Assembly: GCA_023421115.1 (NCBI GenBank)
Contig: JAEZUI010000026.1
Location: forward strand, 68,479-132,478
DNA: 64,000 nt
Direction of reading: 5' to 3'
Source of the DNA: Bacillota bacterium
GTDB lineage: Bacteria; Bacillota; Clostridia; Acetivibrionales; Acetivibrionaceae
Each line of letters begins with the position of its first letter. Within the stretch, counting starts at the first letter, position 1. A program made the translations under genes and the position numbers. The notes under the pieces were generated by a model that had not been told where the DNA came from, ran no database searches, and saw only the letters and a program-made list of their open reading frames with translations. Below are positions 18,228 to 27,854 of the stretch, piece after piece.

Positions 18228-18560
18228 CTACACCATTCTCCCTTCATAATAAAAATTCGTAAAAATAAAAATTTTAGTGTACATTAGACCATTTTACATA
18301 ATTTATCCAACCTATTTTTCAGTGTTCTATATATATATCGTCTATTTGCATTATAAACACACAAAATCATACGTTTAACCTGAACAGAAAACAACCGTCC
18401 TGAATTTATACATTTACAGGACGGATTGCAACAAACATAGAATACTCTCTTTGCCTTTGGAATTCTTAAAGTAAATACCGACCTTATACAGTTTTTCTTT
18501 AAAAGTTTGTTTTTAGCAAATACCACAACATAAAAACATGAAGTTATTTCTTTGGCATTC
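18228..18560. other. Spacer between sigI and the giant ATPase gene
   Basis: 333 bases holding the terminator at 18384-18424 and the sigI promoter region. A short open frame here (18284-18526) has no coding character and is not reported as a gene. Confidence 0.6.
18384..18424 (-). terminator. Terminator after the giant ATPase gene
   Basis: On the minus strand CCGTCCTG (from 18424) pairs perfectly with CAGGACGG around a 14-base loop, followed by TTGTTTTCT. Confidence 0.8.
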
Positions 18561-21500
18561 CTAACTCTTTGTCCTACCTTGGTCTATACGTTCTAAAAAT
18601 TTGGCAACTCCCATTCCGTGAACTTCTTTTAGCTGGGTTACCGCATCGGCTAAATCGGTAAGAGATTGGGCTTCATTTATAGATTTCTCCATACTTTTAG
18701 CTAAAACTTCACTTATTGTTCCAAGCTTTTCACTAAACTCACCTAGCATAAGCACAGCCTGCCCGATTTTGTCATCACCTTTTACAAGTTTGTTTTTATT
18801 AAATACAGTCTTTATTTCTTTCCATCGGAGCTCTTCCTGCTCAGAAAGGCAGCCTACAAGTTCCTTCCATTTGAGCATATTGGCCTCAGAACCTGTTGTA
18901 AGTGTCTGGGCATCGTTTTCATAGGTCCCTACAATAAGGGCATCAAGTTCTTCATCGTTCATGACAGATAAGACCTTTTCAGCAATTTTGTTCATATTTC
19001 TATATGAGCCTTGAAGTTTGAAAGCCGGCTCATTTCTATATTCGTCTGCTTGAGCTGCAGAACGTATGTATTCCATATTTACTTTCAGTACGACATCGCG
19101 CACTTTTAGAAGTTTTTTAATAACCTGAACAAATTCGTTTATCTCTTCAGCCGTATAGTTGCCTTCAAAATCCAAACCTTCCCTTTCACCTCTTTGAGCA
19201 ATTTCTATAAGTGTATAAATATCCTTTTGACTTCTTGTGGCAAGCTTATTTAAAATCGGATTGGAAGTAAGGCTGTTTTCAATATAGCTAAGCATAAACG
19301 CATCTTCATTTTCTCTGAGCATATCACCCAAATTATAAACATCAGCTCTGTTTGCAAGCATATCAGGAATTTGGAATTTAGAACCGCTTTCAGTATAAGG
19401 ATTACCTGCCATAACAACAGCAACCTTCTTACCTCTAAGATCATAGGTCTGACCCTCACCGTTATAGACCCCTTCAACCCTTCTCTGTCCGTCACATAGG
19501 GATATAAATTTCTGCAAGAATTCAGGATTACAATGCTGTATATCGTCAACATATATCATTACATTATTACCCATTTTAAAGGCAAGATTGAGCTTCTTAA
19601 GCTCTTCCTTCGCTCCGGTGCTCCTTGCTAATGCGGGATCAAGAGACGTAACTTCATTACCTATCGCCGGACCGTTTATTTTAACCATTGTAATACCCAA
19701 ACGGCTTGCAACATACTCCATAAGTGTTGTCTTTCCGTAACCTGGAGGAGATATAAGCAATAACATTCCCATTAAGTCAGTTCTCTTATCCTCACCTGCT
19801 ACACCTATCTGTTTTGCAAGGTTATCACCGATTATAGGAAGATAAACCTTATCAATAAGCTTACTTCTCACAAAGGAGGAAAGTACATCCGACTTAAATT
19901 CATCAAGTTTTAGTTCCCTTCTTACATTCTGTGTAAGCTCCTTTTTAAGATTTTGATACTCTTCAAAGTCCCTAACAGTCGATGACTCATATTCTCTCAT
20001 CTTCTCTAAAAATCCCGTGTATGTAAATACAAATTTCCCCTCTTTTATGGTCGCATGGTCACCAATAAGACCTGCAACTTCAGCTCGAGTCCTGGTTTGT
20101 ATTACGTTTTTACTGTTATAACTTTTTAATATCAATATAACTATAACTTCATAAACAGTATCATATACTTCAGACCTACCCGAATCCTTTAAAAATGCTT
20201 TTAGCCATTCCCGAACAAGGTAAAACAAGCCTTCCAAGTCATTTTCAACATTTTTCATAGACTCGTTGAACTGCTCTATTGCCTTTTTTTCTTTGAGGTG
20301 TGATATAAAAGCTTTATATATTTCGTCCGCCTCAAGACTTATAACGAAAGCATCTCCTCTCATCAACTCCTTGCAAAGATATAAAGCTGCCTCTGGTATA
20401 AGTTCTTTTTCTATAAAGGACACCTCTGAAAAAGCCTCTTCCATTGCAGTTTTCATGGAAGGAATATACGCACCTAAATCCGGTTCAGTCTTAAAGAATT
20501 TTGAAACTTTAGACATTTCTTTAAGTCTGGTACTGAATCTTTCCTCTACAGGGCCTCCAAAACGTGACCAAAAAATCTGTGCCATCGCTCTTGCTTTTGC
20601 ATTAAAAATCAGCAAATCTATATTTTTGTGCAAATTTATTAAGGCACTAATAAGGCTTCTACAGTCTATATCATGTACCCCTTTCGAATACGCCTCTTGA
20701 TACCTTGGTTCCATAAACTTCTGAATAAACTCGAGAAGCTGCTCCTCGGAATAGGAAGAGAGGTCATCTATAGATAATGTCTCTTTATTTAACGCTGCAG
20801 TAAATATCTTATAGGTCAGATACTGGGCACGATATACATCATTATTCTCAGATACCACGCTCTGATCCCATACATGCCGGAGTTTAGATACCCTTTCATT
20901 GCAAACTTTGTCCCAAAAATCCGTCCCAGAAATATGAAAATACAACTCTCCGTCCTTCTGAACTACTGAAATATCAAGTTTTTGAGTATTTACAGAAAAA
21001 TATCTATTGCCAAACTTAATAACATTTCTTCCATCGACAAAAAGATCCTGTCTATCTTTTAGTTGGCGTACCGCATCTTCCTTAATTGTCTTTAGCCTAC
21101 CTTCAATTTCATCTGCCTTGACAGTATCTCCAAAAGCCTCAAGTTGATCAACGGTATCCCGTACCTTCTCAATCATTATATCCGAAGCAAAATAGCCGTT
21201 TATCTCATTTATTGTCTTAAAGCCTTTGAGCCTGTTTATTATCCCGGTTAATACGCGATCGGAGGCATTAACAAGGGCAGTAACCTTTTTGCTCCTGTTG
21301 TCCAAAAGCACTTGTTTCTTAGCCTCAAAAGCATTATAGAGCTCTTCGCGCTTTTCAGAAAGCTTTACAACATAATCATCAAAATCAGCAAATTTTCCTT
21401 CAAGCTCCTCAATCTGCACCATTACCTTGCTTAAATATTCTTCGCACTTTTCGGTTGTATCGGCTATATCAAGGTAATTCACCACTGCCTGATCTAAAAG

Positions 21501-23588
21501 CTTCATCTGGGAATTGAACTGTGCTGTACCCTCAACACTCGCCAAATCTCCCATCCGCGTTTTAAGCTTTGCTTTTGCCTGATTCAATTGAGAGTATATC
21601 AAAGATATACTCTCAATAATCTCAGTTGTCTTAGTAGGATCTTCTATATTAAAATTACTTACAATATCAATAAGCATTTCAAGATCTGAAGAAGTTTTAG
21701 CCATGCCCTCGGAAAGTTCTTTACCTGTAGACGTCTTATCCACCTTATCAATTTGCTGCTGATGTTCCGCCACTCTATCTGTGTATGGTTTCAAACCTTC
21801 AGGATTTAAAAGGAACTCAATACATTTGTGTGAAAACAGTTCATTTTTTTCTTTCACTTTTGCTTCTAGTGACTCAATTAAAGAAAGGTTGGTATATCTC
21901 AAATCCTTAAGCGAAACAATCTCACCTCGGATATTTCTTACATTTGCCAAAACCGATACATAATCGGCAATACTGCCAAAATTCCCGTACTCAATCTCTC
22001 TAAGAAGCTTTTGAGTCTTTTCATCCACTTCATTTATTTGAGAAGCTGTAGCATTCCTTATCTTGGTTACCTTTTCAAATTCGGCAACCGCAGATGATGA
22101 AGCTTCTTTTATATTTATAAGCACACTTTTTATATCATAAGCTTCTTCTTTGGATATCCAAAAGTAAGAATCCACAATATGCGTTGCTTCCTTTACCATA
22201 TCTACATAGATATCAGCATAGCCCTCGCCCTTTTGAAGGAGGTTGTATAAAAGCTTACAATCTGCCATACAGCGGACAATGTCCTTATTCCCTATTTTAT
22301 AGAGGATTGAATCATCATTTGTCTCCACCACATGATTTTTACCCACATAGGGAGTTTGCCATATTTGAACCATATGGTTTTTTCTTGGCTCCTCCGCTGC
22401 TTTAAAAACTATCATTTCTCCATTGTCAAAATGCGCAAACCCACTGCACACTATTGGCGTTTCCACTGATTGCTCAATCAAGTTATAGGAATACACAAGA
22501 TAAGAGCCACTGTCAATATTATAAAAGAAATATTGATAGTCTTCACCGTTTGGTGCTTCATCTTTCTGTTCAAACATACAGCAATCCACCGGAACGTCAA
22601 ATAATTTATATTCTCCGCTCTTTAGATAGTATCCTTTTGGAAAAATAAGCCCATGATCATCGGGAAGCAGCATACAGGCCTGCTTAATATCATCTATACG
22701 AACAACGCTTTTGAGCTTATCATTAAAAATGAAATATCTGAATTCTTTTTCCTTGTATGGGCGAACTTTCAGCAATACAATATTTCCTAAAATAGTATAA
22801 TAAATCTCTGCATCGTCAAGCGTCTGATCCTTATCTTCGACAGGCTCCGAGTAAATACCTTTCCCCGTATCGGTATTGTCTTCTATCTTAATAGTAAGGT
22901 CTCCATTTAAAGTCTCAACAAAAACTCTGTCCTGAATTGACACATGAGGAAACAAACCATCTCTGTGATCTTCCCTTCTCACCCTGACCCAATCAAACTC
23001 GCTCTTGCTTTCAAATCTAACTTCGTGGTCGCTTCTATTATCGATATATGTAATTCTTTCATCTTCAATTAACCATTTGAACGCCTTTATATCCTGTGCA
23101 TTCTTACCTGTCTGAAATATCATATAAAGGTGTGGTTCAATCAATGTAAACTTAGAAAAAAAAGTGTTCTTATAATAGGTATACAATTCATTAAAATCGG
23201 CCATGAACTGCTTGTCTTTTAAAGCGTCTAAGGCAATCTTTTGAAAAGCATGCTCCTTATATTCATACATGGCAAAAACGTCCTCAAGCTCAACCTTTGC
23301 CTTTAGACCTATATAAACATTATAGCCGAAAATAAAGGAAGTTCCCACGGGAACCATATCTCGTGGGACACAGTTATTGTCTGTGATAAGTCTTTCACTT
23401 GCAATAATAGTAGTATCTATCGAGCCAAAAACATTCTTTCTGGCATCATTCAGCTTTTCAAGACGCTCTTTAAGGTCATTACCATGTTTGAGTAATCGGT
23501 TTTTTATGACTTCATAGGTACCGTTTTCCAAACTCTCAGGTTTTTGAGCAGTTTGTTCTGTTTGCTCGACTTTTTTGACTTCATCCAC
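18561..23588 (-). CDS. Giant AAA+ ATPase (annotated elsewhere as DNA repair ATPase)
   Basis: A 1675-aa cytosolic protein. Residues ~60-440 are beta-rich with many aromatic residues; ~470-860 are long coiled coils; ~860-1240 are mostly helical. The AAA+ module lies at ~1240-1480: Walker A SPPGYGKTT near residue 1280, Walker B MIYVDDIQH near 1345 and a sensor-1 VVMAGNP near 1388, the last resembling MoxR/dynein-type AAA+ proteins. Homologues carry the label DNA repair ATPase, but I see no nuclease or DNA-binding motif and the label is not evidence of function. It follows the flotillin and NfeD-like genes on the same strand (gap 120 bases), so the three probably act together at the membrane, for example as a protein-remodelling machine (inference). 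Confidence 0.85.
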   Translation of the reverse strand: MDEVKKVEQTEQTAQKPESLENGTYEVIKNRLLKHGNDLKERLEKLNDARKNVFGSIDTTIIASERLITDNNCVPRDMVPVGTSFIFGYNVYIGLKAKVELEDVFAMYEYKEHAFQKIALDALKDKQFMADFNELYTYYKNTFFSKFTLIEPHLYMIFQTGKNAQDIKAFKWLIEDERITYIDNRSDHEVRFESKSEFDWVRVRREDHRDGLFPHVSIQDRVFVETLNGDLTIKIEDNTDTGKGIYSEPVEDKDQTLDDAEIYYTILGNIVLLKVRPYKEKEFRYFIFNDKLKSVVRIDDIKQACMLLPDDHGLIFPKGYYLKSGEYKLFDVPVDCCMFEQKDEAPNGEDYQYFFYNIDSGSYLVYSYNLIEQSVETPIVCSGFAHFDNGEMIVFKAAEEPRKNHMVQIWQTPYVGKNHVVETNDDSILYKIGNKDIVRCMADCKLLYNLLQKGEGYADIYVDMVKEATHIVDSYFWISKEEAYDIKSVLINIKEASSSAVAEFEKVTKIRNATASQINEVDEKTQKLLREIEYGNFGSIADYVSVLANVRNIRGEIVSLKDLRYTNLSLIESLEAKVKEKNELFSHKCIEFLLNPEGLKPYTDRVAEHQQQIDKVDKTSTGKELSEGMAKTSSDLEMLIDIVSNFNIEDPTKTTEIIESISLIYSQLNQAKAKLKTRMGDLASVEGTAQFNSQMKLLDQAVVNYLDIADTTEKCEEYLSKVMVQIEELEGKFADFDDYVVKLSEKREELYNAFEAKKQVLLDNRSKKVTALVNASDRVLTGIINRLKGFKTINEINGYFASDIMIEKVRDTVDQLEAFGDTVKADEIEGRLKTIKEDAVRQLKDRQDLFVDGRNVIKFGNRYFSVNTQKLDISVVQKDGELYFHISGTDFWDKVCNERVSKLRHVWDQSVVSENNDVYRAQYLTYKIFTAALNKETLSIDDLSSYSEEQLLEFIQKFMEPRYQEAYSKGVHDIDCRSLISALINLHKNIDLLIFNAKARAMAQIFWSRFGGPVEERFSTRLKEMSKVSKFFKTEPDLGAYIPSMKTAMEEAFSEVSFIEKELIPEAALYLCKELMRGDAFVISLEADEIYKAFISHLKEKKAIEQFNESMKNVENDLEGLFYLVREWLKAFLKDSGRSEVYDTVYEVIVILILKSYNSKNVIQTRTRAEVAGLIGDHATIKEGKFVFTYTGFLEKMREYESSTVRDFEEYQNLKKELTQNVRRELKLDEFKSDVLSSFVRSKLIDKVYLPIIGDNLAKQIGVAGEDKRTDLMGMLLLISPPGYGKTTLMEYVASRLGITMVKINGPAIGNEVTSLDPALARSTGAKEELKKLNLAFKMGNNVMIYVDDIQHCNPEFLQKFISLCDGQRRVEGVYNGEGQTYDLRGKKVAVVMAGNPYTESGSKFQIPDMLANRADVYNLGDMLRENEDAFMLSYIENSLTSNPILNKLATRSQKDIYTLIEIAQRGEREGLDFEGNYTAEEINEFVQVIKKLLKVRDVVLKVNMEYIRSAAQADEYRNEPAFKLQGSYRNMNKIAEKVLSVMNDEELDALIVGTYENDAQTLTTGSEANMLKWKELVGCLSEQEELRWKEIKTVFNKNKLVKGDDKIGQAVLMLGEFSEKLGTISEVLAKSMEKSINEAQSLTDLADAVTQLKEVHGMGVAKFLERIDQGRTKS

Positions 23589-23620
23589 AGTTCCTTACAC
23601 CTCATCTTATATAAAGTACT

Positions 23621-23701
23621 AGGGGGCTTTTAGCCCCCCGATATTTATTCCACCTCTTTCAAACGGAGTGAAAGTGGGAAAAAGTTAGGACCAGCTGTCC
23701 C
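23621..23701 (+). repeat. Three-hairpin repeat cassette, copy 1
   Basis: GGGGGC/GCCCCC (23622-23638), a middle hairpin with CCACCTCTTTC (23650-23660) facing GAAAGTGGG (23670-23678), and GGAC/GTCC (23688-23700). The middle 40 bases are homologous to the minus strand of 42971-43010. It lies between the flotillin and ATPase genes and could lower or separate expression of the downstream ATPase gene. Confidence 0.7.
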
Positions 23702-23708
23702 ATAGTTT

Positions 23709-25817
23709 TTATTTTAATTCCTTTTCAATCAATGAAGCAGATTCACCTGCAAAACCTGCCTTTTCTACAGTTTCTAAAAGCTTAGAGAGTATCGGAATAT
23801 CCTTTGAATCCGCCTGACGCATCATCTTGTTTATTGCACCAGATATCGTCAAATTCTTTAAATCTTCCGATGTAATATTAAATCTTGAAGTGAAGTTTTG
23901 TAATTGTGACCTAAAGTACTCGGGATCACCCACTATAAATGTATCTTTTATATCTTTCAATACTTCACTGCTGCCTATCATACGGTCAAAGGATTTACCC
24001 TGAGAAATTGAGCCGATGATCTTATCAAAGAACATAGTCTCACCGCCAACGATATCAATTTTGGCAGTTTTAAGTGCTTCTCTGATAACTGAAGCCTGAG
24101 ACTCTGCAATTTCCTTTTGTATATTGATATTTGCAAGCTCAATTTCCTTTTCTTTTTCAAGTCGAAGCTTGAATTCTTCATGAGACCTTCCTGCTTCATC
24201 AAGAGCCTTCATGCTGTTTGCCTTTTCAGCAATACCTTCTGCTTCTGCACGGTATTTCTTAGTCATTATATCGGCTTCTACTGTTCCTGCCTTTTCTTTA
24301 ACATTAACCTTAGCTTCCTCACCCTTAGCTTCTGCTAAAGCCTTCATTTCTATTGACTTTGCTTCTGCCTCTGCCGTAGTTTCCATAACTCTAGCTTTCG
24401 AAGCTCCTTCTTTCTCAACAGCTGCTGCCTTTGCTTCAATAACTCTAGCCTCCGCAATTCCCTTTGTAGCTTCCTGTAAAACTTCTGCATCAACAAGAGT
24501 CTTAATTGCCTCCGCCTCTTTTTCAGAAGCTTTGAGTTTTGCATCGGCCTCGATTATCTTCTGTTCTGCTATTCTTTCAGCAGCTTGTTTTGAAGCTTCA
24601 GCAGTTCTAACTTCCAATATCAGCTTCATTTCAGCTTCTTCTTCTGCCTTTTTAAGAGCCACAGCCTTAATACGTTCTGCTTCAGCAATTGCCCTGGTAT
24701 CTTTAATTTTTTCTTCTTCAATTACAACATCTTTTTCAACCGCCACTCTTTCTCGAATAACAGTCTGAATATTCTTCTTTTCCTCTTCTACTGATTTAAG
24801 TTTTTCTATTTCAGCAAGTTCTACCAACTTATCTTTCTCTGTCTTTTCAAGTAGGCGTTTTCTGTCAACACGTTCTGTTTCAATAACATCCGTGCTCTCT
24901 TTAGATTTCTGTGCAACAATAATCTGTCTTTGCTTGTTTTCCTCTGCAATGGCAATCTCTTCATCGGATTTAATACGTGCCATTTCAGCTTTGAGCCTCT
25001 CTTCCTGTGCAACCTTTTCTGCCTCTGCTTGCTCTCTCGATCTAATAATTGCGATTTCCCTAGCCTGTTTTGCTTCAGCCTCTTGATTTTGCTTTTCAAG
25101 CTCTAATATTGCTTCTCTCGCAGTTATATCCTGCTGCTTTATAGTCTTTTGCTTGTCCCTTTCAATCTGGTTTGCAAGCACTAATTGCTTTGCAGTCAAT
25201 TCTGTAATCTTTTTGATACCTTCAGAGTCCAATATATTGCTGCTGTTGAGCTTGCCCACATCGGTCTGTTCGAGGTAATCTATTGCAGCATCATCAAGAA
25301 CATATCCATTGAGGTCTGTACCTATTATTTGAAGAATTTCGGCTTTAAACTTCTCCCTTTCGGTATAGAGCTGTACAAAATCAAACTGCTTACCTACAGT
25401 CTTTAGCGCCTCGGAGAATTTAGCATCAAAGAATTCCATCAAGGTTCCCGGGTCTGATGCCTTAGCACAACCTAACAACTGTGCAACTTTCAGAACATCT
25501 TCCTTGGTTTGATTTACGCGTACGAAAAACGCAACTCTTATATCTGCTCTTAAATTATCTTTACAGATAAGTCCATCCTTACCTTCTCTTGCAATTTCAA
25601 CTCTCTTTACTGAAATATCCATAACTTCTGCGTGATGCAGTATAGGCACAACCAGTATTCCCCCAAAGGATACTACTGGACCAGCTACACCATTTCGCAC
25701 TATAACCTTTCCTTGATCTACCTTACGGTAGAACCTTGAAAACAAAGCAAGTATACCCATAATAATGATTATACAAGCAACTATTGATACTACTATAATT
25801 TGTGCTACTTCAGACAT
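23709..25817 (-). CDS. Flotillin-like SPFH protein (long, YqiK-like)
   Basis: A 702-aa membrane-anchored flotillin. One N-terminal membrane segment (about residues 7-27) is followed by a basic turn and an SPFH/band-7 domain (about 30-200), then a very long Ala/Glu/Lys-rich coiled coil (about 205-580) with the AEAxAK-type flotillin repeats, and a globular tail (about 590-702). Flotillins assemble into rings or cages that organise membrane microdomains. The tail (SEDLKNLTISGAINKMMR and onward) resembles that of the longer YqiK group rather than FloA. It is preceded by the NfeD/YqiJ-like gene with a 4-base gap and followed by the giant ATPase. Confidence 0.9.
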   Translation of the reverse strand: MSEVAQIIVVSIVACIIIIMGILALFSRFYRKVDQGKVIVRNGVAGPVVSFGGILVVPILHHAEVMDISVKRVEIAREGKDGLICKDNLRADIRVAFFVRVNQTKEDVLKVAQLLGCAKASDPGTLMEFFDAKFSEALKTVGKQFDFVQLYTEREKFKAEILQIIGTDLNGYVLDDAAIDYLEQTDVGKLNSSNILDSEGIKKITELTAKQLVLANQIERDKQKTIKQQDITAREAILELEKQNQEAEAKQAREIAIIRSREQAEAEKVAQEERLKAEMARIKSDEEIAIAEENKQRQIIVAQKSKESTDVIETERVDRKRLLEKTEKDKLVELAEIEKLKSVEEEKKNIQTVIRERVAVEKDVVIEEEKIKDTRAIAEAERIKAVALKKAEEEAEMKLILEVRTAEASKQAAERIAEQKIIEADAKLKASEKEAEAIKTLVDAEVLQEATKGIAEARVIEAKAAAVEKEGASKARVMETTAEAEAKSIEMKALAEAKGEEAKVNVKEKAGTVEADIMTKKYRAEAEGIAEKANSMKALDEAGRSHEEFKLRLEKEKEIELANINIQKEIAESQASVIREALKTAKIDIVGGETMFFDKIIGSISQGKSFDRMIGSSEVLKDIKDTFIVGDPEYFRSQLQNFTSRFNITSEDLKNLTISGAINKMMRQADSKDIPILSKLLETVEKAGFAGESASLIEKELK

Positions 25818-25821
25818 ATTG

Positions 25822-26451
25822 CTACCTCACTCCTTCAAATTTTTTTATAATGTAATAACTCCTATCATCCACCTTTTTCACTACAATTGCTTTGTCACCT
25901 TTTAAAAGAGCTTCCTCCTCATCGTCAACCTTTACATTTATCAAAATCGACGAACCCAACCTTTCAATTTCAGCTTGGCCTAAACGACCATAATTAACAT
26001 CACATACAAGCGTGCAAAGCTGTCCTTCAATTTTTATGTCACTTTCCACATCCTTCATTATGCCTTTAAATAATCCTTTTAATGGATGTGTAACAGCTTT
26101 AGTTATAAATAAACTCACTATTATATTAGGAATTATTAAGATTGTATTTACAAATCCCTCAGACACAATCGGAAAAACGCCTATTATCATAGAAATTGTC
26201 CACAAACAGAGGCTAAAAATGCTAAGCACTAACATAAAGGGAATATCTCCCACATTTAAAAATGCAAGAAAACCGTGAAAGGGATTGGTAATTACTTCTC
26301 CCTCGGGAATATCCAAATCCAAATCAATATCAAACAAATCAATATCAATTGCGCCAATAATAACTGTGATCCAATAAAGAATTATAAGCCCTAAGAGTAC
26401 TGTAGGAATAATATTTACTCCTGTTATGGCTGACTTAAATATTTCAAGCAT
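25822..26451 (-). CDS. NfeD/YqiJ-like membrane protein with OB-fold
   Basis: A 209-aa protein with three or four membrane segments (about residues 12-34, 62-90 and 95-120) and a C-terminal OB-fold-like domain (about 140-205: EGQLCTLVCDVNYGRLGQAEI, later GDKAIVVKKVDDRSYYIIKK). This is the layout of NfeD1b/YqiJ/YuaF proteins, which are almost always encoded beside a flotillin and are thought to bind it. An acidic DIDLFDIDLDLDIPEGE stretch follows the first membrane helix. It is the first gene of the flotillin-giant ATPase unit; no clear promoter was identified in the 200 bases upstream. Confidence 0.85.
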   Translation of the reverse strand: MLEIFKSAITGVNIIPTVLLGLIILYWITVIIGAIDIDLFDIDLDLDIPEGEVITNPFHGFLAFLNVGDIPFMLVLSIFSLCLWTISMIIGVFPIVSEGFVNTILIIPNIIVSLFITKAVTHPLKGLFKGIMKDVESDIKIEGQLCTLVCDVNYGRLGQAEIERLGSSILINVKVDDEEEALLKGDKAIVVKKVDDRSYYIIKKFEGVR

Positions 26452-26659
26452 TACACATCTCCTTTGTTCCGGAAATTATAATGTAAATATATAGCAACAA
26501 GCCTGTTTTGTCAATGTTATTTACCGTCTAATACTCACAACCACAGTCAAATTTCGTCATTTTCTGAACAGTATTAATTGCTATTTATAATTTTACTCAG
26601 ACACTCTTCATATAATAACGTATATTATAATATAAAAATAAACAAGAGGTGTTTATACA

Positions 26660-26860
26660 ATGAAAAAATTATATCTGTCCGATAAGGATAAAAAAATAGA
26701 AGGTGTATGTGGAGGAATGGGCGAATATTTCGGTATTGACTCCACTCTTATAAGGATTATTTGTGTATTGCTTGCTTTTGCATCCTTCGGAACGGCAGTA
26801 GTTGCGTATATTATTTGCTGCTTTGTTATACCCAAAAAGCCTTATTCAAAAGACTGGTAA
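26660..26860 (+). CDS. PspC domain protein
   Basis: A 66-aa PspC-type membrane protein. The N-terminal KKLYLSDKDKKIEGVCGGMG and EYFGIDSTLIRI are the family signature, followed by one membrane segment (about residues 33-57) and a short basic tail. PspC proteins respond to membrane stress in proteobacteria; in Firmicutes the partners vary. AAGAGGTG precedes the ATG. It is divergent from the flotillin set and read alone on the plus strand. The proximity suggests, but does not prove, a common role in envelope stress. Confidence 0.92.
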   Translation: MKKLYLSDKDKKIEGVCGGMGEYFGIDSTLIRIICVLLAFASFGTAVVAYIICCFVIPKKPYSKDW

Positions 26861-27008
26861 CGCAAACAAAAAATGTTTTAGAAAAAAATAAATTTTCCGA
26901 TATACTGTATATATTTATTAATGTCTGACGTATTTAATGCGTCAGGCATTTAGGCTTGTTTGGAGCACTTGGCATCAGTACAATGTCCATGCATTATAGT
27001 TCGTAATC

Positions 27009-27731
27009 TCATCTCAATTCCATCAATTTAGAGATATCTCTTATACTCTCAGAAAACGCTTCTACATTCTGATTAAGATCTCTAGTCTCTTCATCGCTCA
27101 TCTGTTCTTTCAATTCCGATGCTTCAATGATAGCCTCTATTCTCTGCAGGGAACTTAATATAAAATGAAGCTTGGATTCGCATTCATCTAAATTGCTTTT
27201 TATCCCAGTCATTTCTTCTAAGGTATGCTGCTTCTCCTCAAGGGCTTTTTGGTACATTTCTTTTGCATTATCCCCGGAAGCGCTCCTTAATTTGTTCTGT
27301 AATGAGCTTATTTCCGAATTTATTCTGCCCTCTTTGCCACGCAAAAACTCTGAACTTTTTCTATAGCTTGCAACAATACCGGGTATTATTGTCTCAAAGT
27401 CTACAACTTCTTCCATAAATCTTGATATGATTACAAATTTGCTGTTATCTTTTGATTTTCTCTTTAGATTGATAAGAACCTGGCTTATATTCTTTATTAC
27501 TGGTGTAAGTTTATCCCTTACCTTATTAAGCTCCTTTAGGGTGTTGTTTTCTAGTTCGTCCGAATTCTTTTTAGAGAGTAGACCTATTAGGGATGAAACG
27601 AGGAGGAGTATTCCACCTAAAATTAATATTATTTTATTAAAAAGAACTGCTAGTATTATAGTTCCTACAATGATGATTATATTGGGCTTACTTAGAATGG
27701 CCCTTAAAAAACGTCTTAGATTATTGTTCAT
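27009..27731 (-). CDS. Unknown membrane protein with cytoplasmic coiled coil
   Basis: I do not recognise a family. The 240-aa protein starts with a basic segment and a hydrophobic hairpin (about residues 17-34 and 35-50), followed by about 185 residues of charged helix with heptad-like spacing, including KEMYQKALEEKQHTLEEMTG. It would sit as a membrane anchor with a long helical cytosolic domain. There is no catalytic motif. GAGGG lies upstream of the ATG. It lies between pspC (opposite strand) and recQ (same strand, 123 bases upstream). Confidence 0.7.
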   Translation of the reverse strand: MNNNLRRFLRAILSKPNIIIIVGTIILAVLFNKIILILGGILLLVSSLIGLLSKKNSDELENNTLKELNKVRDKLTPVIKNISQVLINLKRKSKDNSKFVIISRFMEEVVDFETIIPGIVASYRKSSEFLRGKEGRINSEISSLQNKLRSASGDNAKEMYQKALEEKQHTLEEMTGIKSNLDECESKLHFILSSLQRIEAIIEASELKEQMSDEETRDLNQNVEAFSESIRDISKLMELR

Positions 27732-27854
27732 TTTCTCATCCCTCTGCAGTTATTTGATTAGTATAATTTCTTAATTACTAATATAGTATATTTATGTACA
27801 AAATACAATTATGTTTTGTTATAATGTTTGGTTAGTTAGCTTAAATAAAAAAGT

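Noticed and set aside
18284..18526. 80-codon minus-strand open frame between sigI and the ATPase gene
   Set aside because: It runs through a clear terminator, is unusually rich in Cys/Arg/Lys and has no ribosome site or recognised domain.
19250..23580. Considered the 1675-aa protein to be a true DNA repair enzyme
   Set aside because: Only an AAA+ module and coiled coils are visible; no nuclease, helicase or DNA-binding motif was found, so the database-style name is not supported by the sequence.
24211..24768. 185-codon plus-strand open frame inside the flotillin gene
   Set aside because: It is the mirror of the Ala/Glu-rich coiled coil. Long antisense frames are expected from that composition and no start site supports it.
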